Assembly (NCBI GenBank): GCA_003586115.2 | Contig: QVOM02000112.1 | Coordinates: forward strand, 105,237,153-105,301,152 | Direction of reading: 5' to 3' | Source: Salvator merianae | Taxonomy: Eukaryota > Chordata > Lepidosauria > Squamata > Teiidae | DNA: 64,000 nt | Shown here: positions 46,585 to 57,350 of the stretch, one piece after another | How the letters are laid out: each line of letters begins with the position of its first letter | Numbering within the stretch: the stretch's first letter is position 1 | Program-made: the position numbers and the translations under genes | Notes under the pieces: generated by a model | Database searches by the model: none | Told to the model about the DNA's origin: nothing | The model's input: only the letters and a program-made list of their open reading frames with translations

Positions 46585-46692
46585 TTCAGTCACTTGGCTG
46601 TTTGGGGAAGCATGCTGCTCTGGATAGTCTTCTTTGCTGTTTACTCGACCATCTGGCCCATTATTCCAATTGCACCAGACATGCTTGGACAG
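46585..46692 (+). CDS. ATP8A2: ATP8A2 exon (M9)
   Basis: Thirty-six codons, phase 0 at both ends, between tcctgcag and gtcagt. It begins [17 protein letters not shown] and ends PIAPDMLGQ, covering helix M9 and the loop before M10. HLAVWGS identifies ATP8A2 against HIAIWGS in ATP8A1. It is joined in phase to exon 38148-38204 across 8.4 kb. The next exon of the family (the FWLGLFLVPTACLIED region, M10, then the cytosolic tail) was looked for downstream and not seen, so the following intron is probably longer than 17 kb. Confidence 0.95.
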
Positions 46693-47359
46693 GTCAGTTC
46701 TGTTTTTATAAGAATCAGTTCGAGCAATGCTGTGCGGAGTAACGAATACACTTTAAAGAGAATATTTTGGGACATTCATTAGAGCTGTACATTGTGCTTT
46801 TCTTAAAAAGAATTATTTGCCATGAAAGGACTTGCACGTAGTCTGAGGTCTTCTTTTAAAGCAGAGATGACATCTGAAGAGCTCTTATTGTCATTGTCCT
46901 CATTATCATCATCCATAGAAACTGAAGATGACTTATAAAACAATGGAATGTAACATTTAAAAACAAAACAAGAGCACCAACGTGATCAGTTTCCTCATAC
47001 ATAAAACTTCCCAAATGAGGATGTGCTCTGAGTATGGCACTTTCCTGTTGCTTTTGGCCATCCAAGGGATCATTGGGATGCACAAATAACTTGAAGGCAG
47101 TCAGTAAGTTTTGGAAGGCAGTCAGTTATTTGAATGATAAACTGATTAATGCATTAAAGCTGAAACAAACTGGAGGTGACTAAGGTGGTAGCGGTAAAAT
47201 CACACCTGAATTTTCCTGTCAAATGTGCAGTATTTTGCTTTCCATCTGCTGCTTCTGCAGAATGATTATTCCAACTTTCACCCTAGAAACTTTCCCTTTG
47301 TGCATTGTTTTTCTTGGGTCTGCCCATCTTGTGGATTTATACAGGCAAGACTTGGGCAT

Positions 47360-47645
47360 TCCAGGAGAGGGGGAAAGTGGCCATAGATCTATTCACGGGA
47401 AGTGTAGGAATGTATTTGCTCAGGGGGAAAAAAAATCTTGCACAGGAATGAGCAATTTTGTACAGGAGAGAAGAACAGAAAGAGAGGAGAGAGTAGCCAT
47501 CAATCAATTGATAGGAAGTTCAGGAATGTACGAGCTTGAATTAAAAAAGTATTCGCAAGGAATGTTTTTTGTACCTGAGACGAAAACAGAAGTAGGGAGG
47601 AGAGTGACCATAGATCTGTTCATAGAAAGAGTAAACCATTTCTTA
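47360..47645. repeat. Degenerate tandem repeat, unit about 111-116 bp
   Basis: The block agtggccatagatct recurs as agtagccatcaatca and agtgaccatagatct, starting at 47381, 47497 and 47608 when measured from ccat. It is followed each time by related text (aggaatgta, tttgtac, gaacagaa). About 2.5 copies. This explains a 153-codon open frame here that is not a gene. Confidence 0.75.
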
Positions 47646-48978
47646 CCTTCCTGGGGAGGAGGAGTATCAGTGGGAATACTTTGACAGCCCATTGAAGAAC
47701 TTCCTAGGTGTAAAAAAAACCCAATGCACTAGACCTGCTGTTATTATTTTATGTCTATTCCCCCCCTGGCATGAAATTAAAGTACATTTAAAGTGGATTC
47801 CTCTTTAATGTGAGAGGTAAGGTTCATGTATAGCTACTGCCTAAAATGATTTTGATATGGAAATGATTCTTTAAAAGATGATATGTGTTGTAGTGAGTCC
47901 ACCTTAAATGTAGCATTACCTGCTATATAAGTGTGAAGGAAAAATCCTCCTTAAAGATGACATTCACCATCTTCCCTGTTTGTAATTTTAGTTTTATACA
48001 TAGGTATTTTATGGTATTACCTGATCAGCTGAGAATACTCTTTGAGCCTGTTAAAAAGTGCTGAATCAGATAATATAATCCAAAGAAAGAAAGGAGGGTC
48101 AGAAAGAAAGAAAGACTGCTAGATCATTCTGTCTTTTCTATACTGAATTTTGCCCAAGCAAGATTTCAGATATGGAAGAATCCTGGACATGATGCTCAAC
48201 ATCAGGCCCATATCTTCTTCTGGATTTTGGTTATGTATAATTTTCTGCATATGACTGTCAAGCTAGTGTTTTATTGTACAGAATACTTTCTGCAAACCAA
48301 CTGTTTCCAAAACCATAAGCACCTAGCTTTAATAGTATGCTTTGTCTCTACCTTGTGGAAAGGAAATATACCTGTAAAATAAATTACTGGTTGGCCATAA
48401 CCAGGAGGGAGTTGTGTATGTCACTACTAGTTACCTTTACAATGTTAGTGAGGTTTTGGACTTATTCCTTCAAAATCTATTGAGTTCCAGGTGGTGAAAT
48501 TATCCCCTTTAGTGTCATGATTTCAACCCTTGGAGAATATGGAAAAATAATGAGCCTGTCAGAAGCACTCAGGAGTCCAGTGGGAATGTGAAAAATAGGA
48601 GAATTTGGAGGGGGTAAGGGTTTAATAAATGTAAGTTAAAATACTGTAGAGGGTAAGCTCAGATGAAAAACATAATGCAAGTTTGGGCTGGGCCAACCTT
48701 TGCATTGAAAGAACTGATTTATTATTTACCTATTTGTTCACATACTATGTTATCATAATAATTTTCTTTTGTACCAGATTTGAGTTTTAATAGCCCTAAG
48801 ATTGTCCTGTTGTGCCAAAAACTGTTCTTAATTCTTAAATTGTTTTATTAATAATATACAATAGGACCATATTTGAGAATGAAAACATTGGCATAATTCC
48901 AATTAGACATAATAAGATTCAAAGATATCCCAAACTACATCAAATTAGTTTAGCCCCATGAAAACAGATCAACCTTCT

Positions 48979-49013
48979 CCCCCCCACACACACACACACG
49001 CACGCGCGCGCAC
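48979..49013. repeat. C-run, (CA)n, (CG)n compound repeat
   Basis: Run of C followed by CA units that turn into CG units. Alternating purine-pyrimidine, so Z-DNA-prone. Confidence 0.9.
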
Positions 49014-49404
49014 ATTTCCTGATCATAGAGCCAAAAAGGCAGAGTTATAAACTTCTCATGATCTGGTAATGTAAAGCAAAATTATCCCATCCAGAAATAA
49101 TGGTGAGAGTATCATCCAATAAGTAAATAAATAAATAGTGAAAAACATAAAATTTAATGGTTTCCACTTCTAAGAAATTGTGTATACAAAAAAAATCATA
49201 ATTCTCTAATTAGGTATGTTGACTGTGAGGTTGGAAGTAATAACCCAATTTCTTTTGTTTTATTTTCATAAACACAGGGCCTCTCTTATTAGACTACACT
49301 AACATGCAGATGGGAGGCTCCTAGTACATTTGCTTGTCCAGTATACCAGCCACTGCAGAATCTCCCTTAGTAAAGAAAAAGCCCCTACCGTATGAGTCAT
49401 CTTA

Positions 49405-49838
49405 AGCTGTGTTCAGACATAACAAATGGGGCCCCTCAGAGGCACCTCGGAGACAGTAAAGTGTGACCCTTGTGTTCCCAAGCCTTCTCTAATCCTTGGG
49501 GATTTTTTTATAATTTATTTTTTTATTATCATAATTCCAGTATAAATATATAATACATAATATCTTAGCATACAAATAATAACCCTATCCCCTATCTATT
49601 ACAGCAGCTAATCACAAAAATCTTATGCATTAATCTATTTAAGTAATTTTGTCATTTTAGTATACAATTCATTATTTCTTTTCAATCTGTGTGTAACAAT
49701 TTTTCCAGCAAGCCTTCTCTTATCCCCTTTTCTAACACAGAATGTTCATGAAAGGACGGAGGGGCAGATTGGTGTGTGAACAATCCCACCTTGAAGCTGG
49801 TTTTTTGTGGGGGGGTTTTGCTGTGTGTGATCACAGCC
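49405..49838. mobile_element. MITE family R1, copy 3, with a nested LINE tail
   Basis: Outer element flanked by TTA on both sides, starting AGCTGTGTTCAGACAT and ending GTGATCACAGCC. It is split by a 214-bp insertion at 49496-49709. Outer parts match the copy at 50818. Confidence 0.85.
49496..49709 (-). mobile_element. LINE fragment nested in MITE R1
   Basis: Flanked by a 16-bp target duplication: 49480-49495 and 49710-49725 share aagccttctct, with one mismatch overall. The left end is T-rich, that is, an A-rich tail on the minus strand. The tail resembles that of the L1-type copy at 61362. It shows that this family moved after the MITE had landed. Confidence 0.75.
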
Positions 49839-50817
49839 TTAGAGGCAGCTTAAAGCTGGTACATGTCTGAGATCGTTAATGTGGAGGTCTACCCTCCCCC
49901 TGCTCATGAATATTCTAAGCTAGAAAAGGAGAGTCAGGAATGGGATGGCAACATGAGTGCCTCATGCTACTGACTCTTTTTTGCAACATGTAAATGCAGC
50001 CTCTCTCTCAGGCAGTCCTCCCATCTTATGCACACTGTTTTACCTTCTCAGCAATGGGGATCATTTTTCATCAGAATCCACAGTGTTCAACAGTTCTTGA
50101 CTCATGAGCTCCTACTGCTCTTCGTGCACTCGGATTCCCCAAGAGAAAAACTCAATAGGTCACTTTAGGGAAGCAGACCTACTGGGGGTGGTGCCTTTAA
50201 AAAGTCTTAGCCACCACATTTCCACAAGGGGTGAAAAGGTACACTTCATGATGAGTGTACCACCCCATGTCCAGGCACGATCACCATCCAAGGTGCCATT
50301 TCTGCAGAATGCAATTTCCCACCCTCACTGCAGGCACCTCTGACTGCCCCTTCAAACCATGTTTCAGTGCTCTGAAAGAAGCATCTTTCAGAGTGGCAGT
50401 CATTCTGCCTACCACAGGGATCCACACACAATCTGTCTCCTTCATGAAGTGAAGACCCAGCCATTGTCTTAATGACAGAATAAGCAACAGAAAATCACAA
50501 GCACCAACCCTTGTACGTGCTTCCTGTTCCAACACGGGCAGAATCTCTTGACCACTTTTTAAGGAGAGAATTCCTCCTGCTTTTTCTTACTCTACATGTT
50601 AGGCCAAGGAAAATAATATCCAACTGGAACCAGCTCTGCAAAACTTTTAGCCTATATGTGAGATAATCCATGCTCCTCTTCCTGTTTTCCACACCATCTT
50701 TATCTGCCCGGAGTGGCACTGTGGATGTGCCATGTTATAGGCAGCAGTGGATGTTCTTGTGCCAAGTGCTTCATAGAACTCTAAGGAGTCAGAGAGGAAA
50801 AAGAATGAAGCAACAAA
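49839..50817. other. Intronic sequence, possible further MITE fragment
   Basis: 49850-49945 has ctccccctgctcatgaatat and tctaagctagaaaaggag, which read like the inner part of family R1 in the opposite orientation. Nothing else recognised. Confidence 0.45.
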
Positions 50818-51032
50818 GGCTGTGTTCAGACATAACAAAAGGAGTGACTTGGAGGCACCTCATAGAGGCAGTGTGTGGCACTCCTGTTCCCAAGTCTTCT
50901 CTAATCCACCTTTTCTAGCATAGAACATTCATGAGAAAGGGGAGGGGCAGACTGGTGTGTGAACAATCCCACCTTGAAGCCGTCTCTGAGCCGCCTCAGA
51001 GATGCTTTTTTTTGTTGTGTCTGATCACAGCC
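50818..51032. mobile_element. Small DNA transposon (MITE), family R1, copy 4
   Basis: Best preserved copy: GGCTGTGTTCAGACATAAC on the left, complement of GGCTGTGATCAGACAC on the right, AAA on both sides. 215 bp, no coding capacity. Confidence 0.82.
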
Positions 51033-54000
51033 AAAGTAAGAGCACCTTTCATGCTGTGTTATATTTTGGACATTTCTGAAACTAAGCACTGTGCCATCAG
51101 TCCTCACACTATCTAGCTGGCCTTTCTGCTTGAGAGAGAATCTGACTGATGATTATTTCTCTTTGTCTTTTTGCCTATCCATCATAACAGCATTTCCTAC
51201 CCTTCTAAGTCAGGAGCTGTAACTCCAGCACCTCTTGGCTGTAAGAGGTAATTGGTGCATAAGGTGCTAGTGCAGTGATTGCTCTAGTTCTTGTGACCTG
51301 GAAAGGCAGCTGTGGAAGGTGATGGGAGTTTAAATGTTGAGTACTTATTAACTAATAGAGGTTCTCAGAAGCAGCAAGATTAGGAGATTTGCATATTCTG
51401 CGGTGACCTGTGTTGAAAAAAAAGAGACAGGAGTGCACAATTTATTAGGTGAGTGATGGTTATGACTTCACACCCACAAGAGGATAAGGAATCTCTCTCT
51501 CCCTCTCCCTCCCTCTCTGACATGAAGGTCAAGCAATTTGTGGATTCAGACCATATTTTGTGGTCCAGCATATGCTTTGTATGCAAAATGTCAGTCTTCA
51601 AAACTCCTGCTAAGACAGGAGGGAAGTCTTCTGTGTGAACCTTTGGCTAGACAGCATCTATAAGCAGGGCTCAGAGAGGCGTTGGCAAACAGTCTACTGA
51701 GTAAAATGGGCCAGTGACTTTCTGTCTTAGTAGATGACATACTGACTGCCTTTTATAATGCTTTTAATTCAAGTTGTGTGTGTGCATGTGCATGCACATA
51801 CGTGCATATATGTGCACTTGTACACGCATGCACATTGTTTTTAGATTTAAAATAAAAAAACATCCAGGGAAGAATAGTTTTAGCAATAAATTTTCCTCAA
51901 AAAAAAAGTCCATGCACACTTAGGAAGAATAAAATTGTAGCAACCTAGAAGCAGAATACCCTTTTGAAATGCTGCTTATTGTATAATATTGCCAAGTAAA
52001 CAAGGACATTTCTGCCAACATTTACTATCTAATCTGCTTGTGGTCTCATAAATATTTCATTGTGGGTTTGAGGTGTTTTTTTGTTTTGTTTTTTAAATAA
52101 AATGAGGGTAACAGGGGTTACAGGAGATTGCCATGAATCAATTGATTGCCATGGACAGCTTTCTAGGATGAGGTGACAGAGTGACAGCTGACAGGGCAAG
52201 GTCTGCCAAAATCCTTACGCCCGATGGAAACAAAGCCAAATTCCTTAGATAATATTCCCTAGCATCCTCAGCATGCTTCATAGTGCCTTTTGCATCACCA
52301 GCTCTAATTGGAAATTTCCATAAATTAGGTTGAAATTTGATTAGGAGCATCATGCAGAACTATGAAATGTATTTTGTAGCCCAGAACGGTAAGCCCATAA
52401 TACCGCAGATAATTATGTTACTTTTTAAACATTTTTTTTTTGTTCTTAGATTCACATGTCATGAGCTCCAATACAGGTTTCTTTATTAGTAGCACTTTGC
52501 TTCAAAACAGTGAGATAGGAATGCTTTCATTAATAAATACTTCTAAGGCTTTGCTGAATATTGTGCCATTTCAATTTTAGATCCTTCTCTAAAATGAATT
52601 CTGTTAACACACATTCGCTCTTACATGTCTGACAAATTTACTATTTATTTTATTTAAAATATTTATATAGCACTTCTCCATTAAAATGCATTCTCAAAAC
52701 AGTGTACAGATTGGGACTATATCTCTTATTAAAAGGTTCTACATTCTGATGCACGTTTTGCCACCAAAAGTCCGAGGTTACAAGTGAACCCTGTAGCATG
52801 CTGGGACTTTCTTCCTGGTCCAGTAGCCAATTTCCACTTGCCATTGTGCAATGAGAAAACTGCTTGGCATGGCTGTTTTTGGAGAAATGACTTCTGTGTG
52901 TGAACTTGTGCCTTTTGATGAACTTTTGTGTGCATTTGTGTGCTGTGGTTGCTGATTGAGTGGGCGGGTTCCTAAATGAGTTCACAATGCTTTTTGGTGT
53001 TTGCAGCTCTAAAGCACACTGGCAGTAAGACAGGAGTATCCTTATCTGCTGCCAAAAGGCTTCCTTGGCAGCTTCATGGGAAACCTTATTTCTTGGGCCC
53101 AGGGCTATCCAGCCATCCCATGTGAGAAGGCATCAAAAGTAGGAGGTGTTACTTTACTTACCAGGTGTTGACAATGAACCCCTGTTTCGGCTATGTGTGG
53201 AGCAGGCAAACATCTTGTTTGGCATCAGAGCATTTAGTGTGGGGAGAGAGGCTAGCGTCAGTGAGTTTCACCATTGCAGCCTTTGGGAAATACATTCTTT
53301 GTCACGGGAGGGAGTGTTTCTGCACTGCAGCCTGTGAAAAGACTATTTCTTAATGTAGGGGAAGCTGGCATCTATGTGTTCAACATTGCAGTCTGAGGAA
53401 AACCTTTGTTTCAGTGACATCTTGCCTGACATCAGTGTGTTTTGTATTGAAGTCTGTGAAAAATCCTAGTGTGGGATGTAGGTGACCACTTCTAATGGCA
53501 TCTTTGCTGGCATCTGTGTGATGGATGGCATACTTCTTGAGAGGCATGCACTGTGCCTGCCCTTTTAATGCTGGTTCCTTTCCTACATTGACTTGCATTG
53601 AGAGTCCTTCCTCATTCAAGACAATGTCATTTTGGGCAGTGGTGGTCAATCACATTGTAAATCAATAGAGCTCATGCCTATGATTTCCCCATCTCCCAGA
53701 GTTATACTGAATTATGTTGCTCTCATAAAGTGGATTCTCATTAAGTGGCATTTTTGAGAAACAGAACCTTAGCATTATAGTAAGATCTGTATTTAGCATT
53801 GTCAATCCACTTGGCAGTGGCTGTTTTTCTCACCCAACTCTGTGTCAATGGAGTAATTCAAGAGAGTCAGATACCTCAAAGAAAATGGCACAATGATAAT
53901 GATACTAAATATACTGTCAGATTTGACTATGTGACAATACCTAGGATATATTTTCTAAAAATATGTGCCATTCTTACAAAACGAACTCACTAGGATATGT

Positions 54001-54365
54001 GAATAATTTAGAGTACTCTCTGGATCAATTTCAAAGGGATCCTAGCAAATCTTGTAATGTGCAGAATGAATGACTCATACCGAATTATATTTGCATATGA
54101 GATCCCTGATGGAAATTAGAGTCAATAAAAGGGCATAGCAGGCACAGTAAATTGGCATGCTGCAGGCATCCTGCTGAGGTCGTGTGGGCTGTTCCTGGCG
54201 TATCACACCGAAGTTCTAAATTTAGGAAAGTGCAGGAGTTTCCGCACTTTTTTTAAAAAAAGTTGTATTCTTGCTGCAGCATATCTGGAATGATGCAGAT
54301 CAGCACCCTACTAGTTTGTTCATCCAGGAACCTGCTGCTGGGGCATCCAAAGAGTGAAAGGTGGT
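51033..54365. other. Intronic sequence with simple repeats and a possible conserved part
   Basis: CT-rich run near 51493-51515. Alternating GT/GC/AT sequence at 51775-51835. The part 52100-52365 lacks visible repeats and has a 24-bp imperfect palindrome at 52131-52154 and several ATTA words. A reverse L2-type tail is at about 52630-52710 (atttatatagcacttctcc). Confidence 0.45.
51775..51835. repeat. Alternating purine-pyrimidine tract
   Basis: Degenerate (TG/CA/TA)n with many gcatgc and tgcaca words. Such sequence can adopt Z-DNA. Confidence 0.8.
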
Positions 54366-54549
54366 GGTTGTTGGGTACCACTGAGCCATGGCCAGGTTTT
54401 CGTTGACTGTATGGGCACCTCTATGCAGTTTTCTTGGCAGAGATACAGAAGTGGCTTGCCATTGTCTACTTCCAGGGAGAGGCTGGGGGTTGAACCAGCA
54501 GCACTCTGCTTTCCAGACAGTTTGCTCTACCCCTGAGCTACAGCCATTC
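54366..54549 (-). mobile_element. tRNA-derived SINE, reverse orientation
   Basis: Contains gttttcttggcagagatac, the B box complement (gggggttgaaccagcag) and the A box complement (ctctacccctgagctac). The head is the best preserved of the four copies and looks like an alanine-type tRNA. Confidence 0.88.
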
Positions 54550-55429
54550 CCATGAAAAGTATTTAGGATTCTGTAAATTAATATGCTTTTTTTTTTTCCT
54601 TAAAGGGAGATGTTTTCCCATTTCATCAGAAATCATATTCAAAATAATAATCGTGAAAACCTGTGACTAATTTGAGCTGAGTCCTGATTTTATTGCAGCT
54701 TTGTGGTGGAGCAAAAAAAATCTGAGATACAATTGCGGTTAAACATCTGCTGCAGTACCGTCCATAGTCCTCAGAGTAAAGAATACAGTGCTAAATAGCA
54801 TTGGGTTTCTGTGTGAATATTTCTGGAAAATGTTTGTCTTACTTACACCATGTTATTTAATACTGACTGGATTTCCCGAAACAAATGATGTCTTGAGATA
54901 TGGCATTAGTGCCTCACTGGGGCTAAGACATTACTGCAGAATATTTTCATTCAGACCGCAACGCTTAGACCATGTGTGATTGAATGAGATCATGAATATA
55001 GCCCGGTATTGTACCACTTTGTTTTTGGATCAGTAATCATTTATCAAATACATTAAAAGAATATCTATCATTAAATCAATAATAAAGAAGAGATTTGGGA
55101 GGAAGGGATTCAGTCTAAATGTGCAAAACACTTCTTTATATAACTTTTAAGAAATCCACTCTGTCAAGGTGGTATCCAGAGTTAGTTTCCGGGATTTTGC
55201 ATTATATGTGAACTGAGGGGGCTTTTTCAAGCTATTTTCTTTTTCTGTGAAGGAGAGGGCTCATAAAAATTAGATGGAGGGGTTAGTTTGTGCAGAAGCT
55301 GTGTCAGCTTTCAAAAAGATTATTGCAAAATCTATTGCCTATGTGCTGCTAGCAACGTGTGAATCAGAGCCATAGAAGCAGGGGAAATTCAGACCCATAC
55401 GGGAAAAGATTTTAGTCATCTCTCCAGAG
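54550..55429. other. Intronic sequence without recognised features
   Basis: No feature recognised. Confidence 0.5.
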
Positions 55430-55608
55430 TGGAGAGACAGGAGGATGCCTCTAAAGGGCATTTGCAGGGAGTTGAGAGCAGGTGAAGGTTTTGCCTTTGT
55501 CTTCTGTTTGTGATGTCCAAAAGCAATTAGTGGGCCACTGTTGTGAGACAGGATGCTGGACTAGATGAACCATGGCCTGATGCAGCAGGGCTCCTCTTGC
55601 ATTCTTAT
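55430..55608 (+). mobile_element. CR1 LINE 3' end, forward, short
   Basis: Contains gtggagagacaggaggatgc, ggtgaaggttttgcctttg and aggatgctggactagatga, ending in cattctta. Same family as 63298. Confidence 0.9.
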
Positions 55609-56029
55609 CCTGCCTCCAAATCAATGTGTGTAGTACTCGGGCCTTTTAAGATCACAGTTAAGAAAAAAGAATGTTTTGTTTTATTCTCTAAGACATGTAA
55701 CACATTGTATTGTATACATTTATTTGTTTATTTTCATTTATATAGGCATAGAGCAGTTTTCAGCCATAGGAACCAACAGAGAGATGACCTGTGGTTCATC
55801 CAACTGCCTTAGGGGCTCTACTCCAGATTTTCTGTCAGGGTTTACTCTAGTGCCTTTTGCCTTTCCCAAGGCACTCCCAAAGCACTGTTTTGCCCATAGC
55901 TGAGAAGACCCAATGAGCTTCCATGGCAGAATGTGGATTCAAACTGAGGGACTTCTGGGTTCTAGACTAGTGCTCTTAAACACTGTGCCGAGGACCTTAT
56001 GTACATAAAATGGTGATTTCCATATGTTG
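55609..56029. other. Intronic sequence, possible old SINE
   Basis: The phrase gtggattcaaactgaggg followed by gtgctcttaaacactgtgcc at 55930-55990 resembles the reversed tRNA-like head of an old squamate SINE. Uncertain. Confidence 0.4.
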
Positions 56030-56787
56030 TTGAATTCTAACTTCTATCTCCTGCTTTCTTCCTATCTCCAAGGTAGGCTCCAAAAAGCAGCCATGGGGAA
56101 CTTTTGTTTGGTCCCTTGGGAGCCCTCATGTGGAGTTCCTCAGGGATCAGTTTTGTCCCCTGTGCTGTTTGATATCTATATGAAGCCACTGGAAGAGGTC
56201 ATCAGGAGATTTGGAGTGAGGTGCCAGCTGTATGCCAATGACACCCAGCTCTATCTCTCTGCTCCTTCTGAATCAGGTGAGGCAGCTGAAGTGCTTGTTC
56301 GCTGCCCGGAGGCAGTGATGGGCTGGCTGTGTACCAGTAAATTAAAAATGAATCCATACAAGATGGAGGTACCATGTGTGTCACGGTATTTTGATTGTTG
56401 TTCTGCCCTAGAAAGAAATAGTACATCATCTGGGAGTGCTTCTGGATTCATCACTATTGCTTGAGGGTCAGGTGAGAGTGATAGCTAGGAGTGCGTACCT
56501 CAACTGATTCACCTGGATAGGGACAACTTGGACAAGTGATCCATGCTCTAGTAGTCTCCAAATTAGACTACTTAGTGGATTCTACATGGGACTAGCATTG
56601 TAGGCCGTATAGAAGGTGGAACTGGTGCAGAATGCAGCAGCACAACTGCTAATGGGAGATTCTAGCTAGAAGCACATCACACTAGTCTTGAAGAAACTGC
56701 ACTTATACCATTTCACTACCGAGCTGAATTTAAGATTTATATTGACATATAAAACTCTAAATGGCTTACGTCCCAAATATCCGAAGG
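56030..56787 (+). mobile_element. L2-clade LINE ORF2 fragment, upstream part
   Basis: An open stretch of about 145 codons carries the reverse-transcriptase core: [18 protein letters not shown], then CQLYANDTQLYLS, where the catalytic YADD-type motif has Asn in place of the first Asp. It continues with frame breaks to the C-terminal phrase aaaactctaaatggcttacg (TYKTLNGL-type) and is cut at 56788 by a CR1. Inactive. Confidence 0.85.
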
Positions 56788-57205
56788 TTTGAGTGGTCTG
56801 CAAACCATGTCCTACGGGAAATGGTTAAAGGATCTAGCAATGTTTAGCCTGCAGAAGAGAAGACTGAGAGGAGATATGGTAGCTGTTTTCAAGTATCTGA
56901 AGGGCTGTCACAGTGCAGAGAGATTGGCCCTATTTTCACTTACACAAGAAGTAAGGACTAGAAACAATGGGATGAAACTTCAAGGGAGTAGATTCAGACT
57001 AAATATCAGAACAGTCTTTCTGACAGTAAGGGCAATCAGTCAATGGAACAGATTGCCGCAGGAGGTGTTGAACTTTCCTTTGCTGGAGGCTTCAAGGAGA
57101 ACCAGGACAGACATCTGTCTGGGATGTTTAGTGAATCCTGCATTGAGCAGGGAGTTGGAGTCGATGACCCTGGAGGTCCCTTCCAACTCTATGATTCTAT
57201 GATTC
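56788..57205 (+). mobile_element. CR1 LINE 3' end nested in the L2 copy
   Basis: Contains the ORF2 end (FSLQKRRLRGDMVAVFKYL, later RAISQWNRLPQEV) and finishes with gagttggagtcgatgaccc and two ATTCTATG-type terminal repeats at about 57187-57204. The L2 sequence resumes directly after it. This is a different CR1 subfamily from the TTATGTTCT copies. Confidence 0.9.
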
Positions 57206-57350
57206 TACGTTTCTGTGAGTACCTTCTCTCATATAGACCTTCAGATGCCTTAAGATCACAAGGTGAGGGCCTTCTTGTAATTCCATTATCCTCAGAGGTG
57301 TGAGGGGTTGCAGCACATGAGAAGTTTTCTGTGGTGTATTAAGATCTTCA
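57206..57350 (+). mobile_element. L2-clade LINE ORF2 fragment, downstream part
   Basis: The frame continues the L2 C-terminus: EYLLSYRPSDALRSQGEGLL. Same conserved block as in the reverse copy at 34224. Separated from the upstream part only by the CR1 insertion. Confidence 0.85.

Larger units (their letters stand above)
46693..49404. other. Intronic sequence after the last exon seen
   Basis: Contains a degenerate tandem repeat (47360-47645) and a CA/CG dinucleotide repeat (48979), listed separately. No M10 exon of ATP8A2 was found. Confidence 0.5.

Noticed and set aside
47223..47684. 153-codon + strand open frame as a novel gene
   Set aside because: It lies over a degenerate 111-116-bp tandem repeat, has repetitive composition and no family similarity.
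54366..54549. Genuine tRNA gene (alanine-like A and B boxes)
   Set aside because: Boxes are degenerate, the sequence continues into the SINE body, and three more copies share the same body.
55900..55990. Firm SINE call
   Set aside because: Only one tRNA-like phrase is visible and the boundaries cannot be set.
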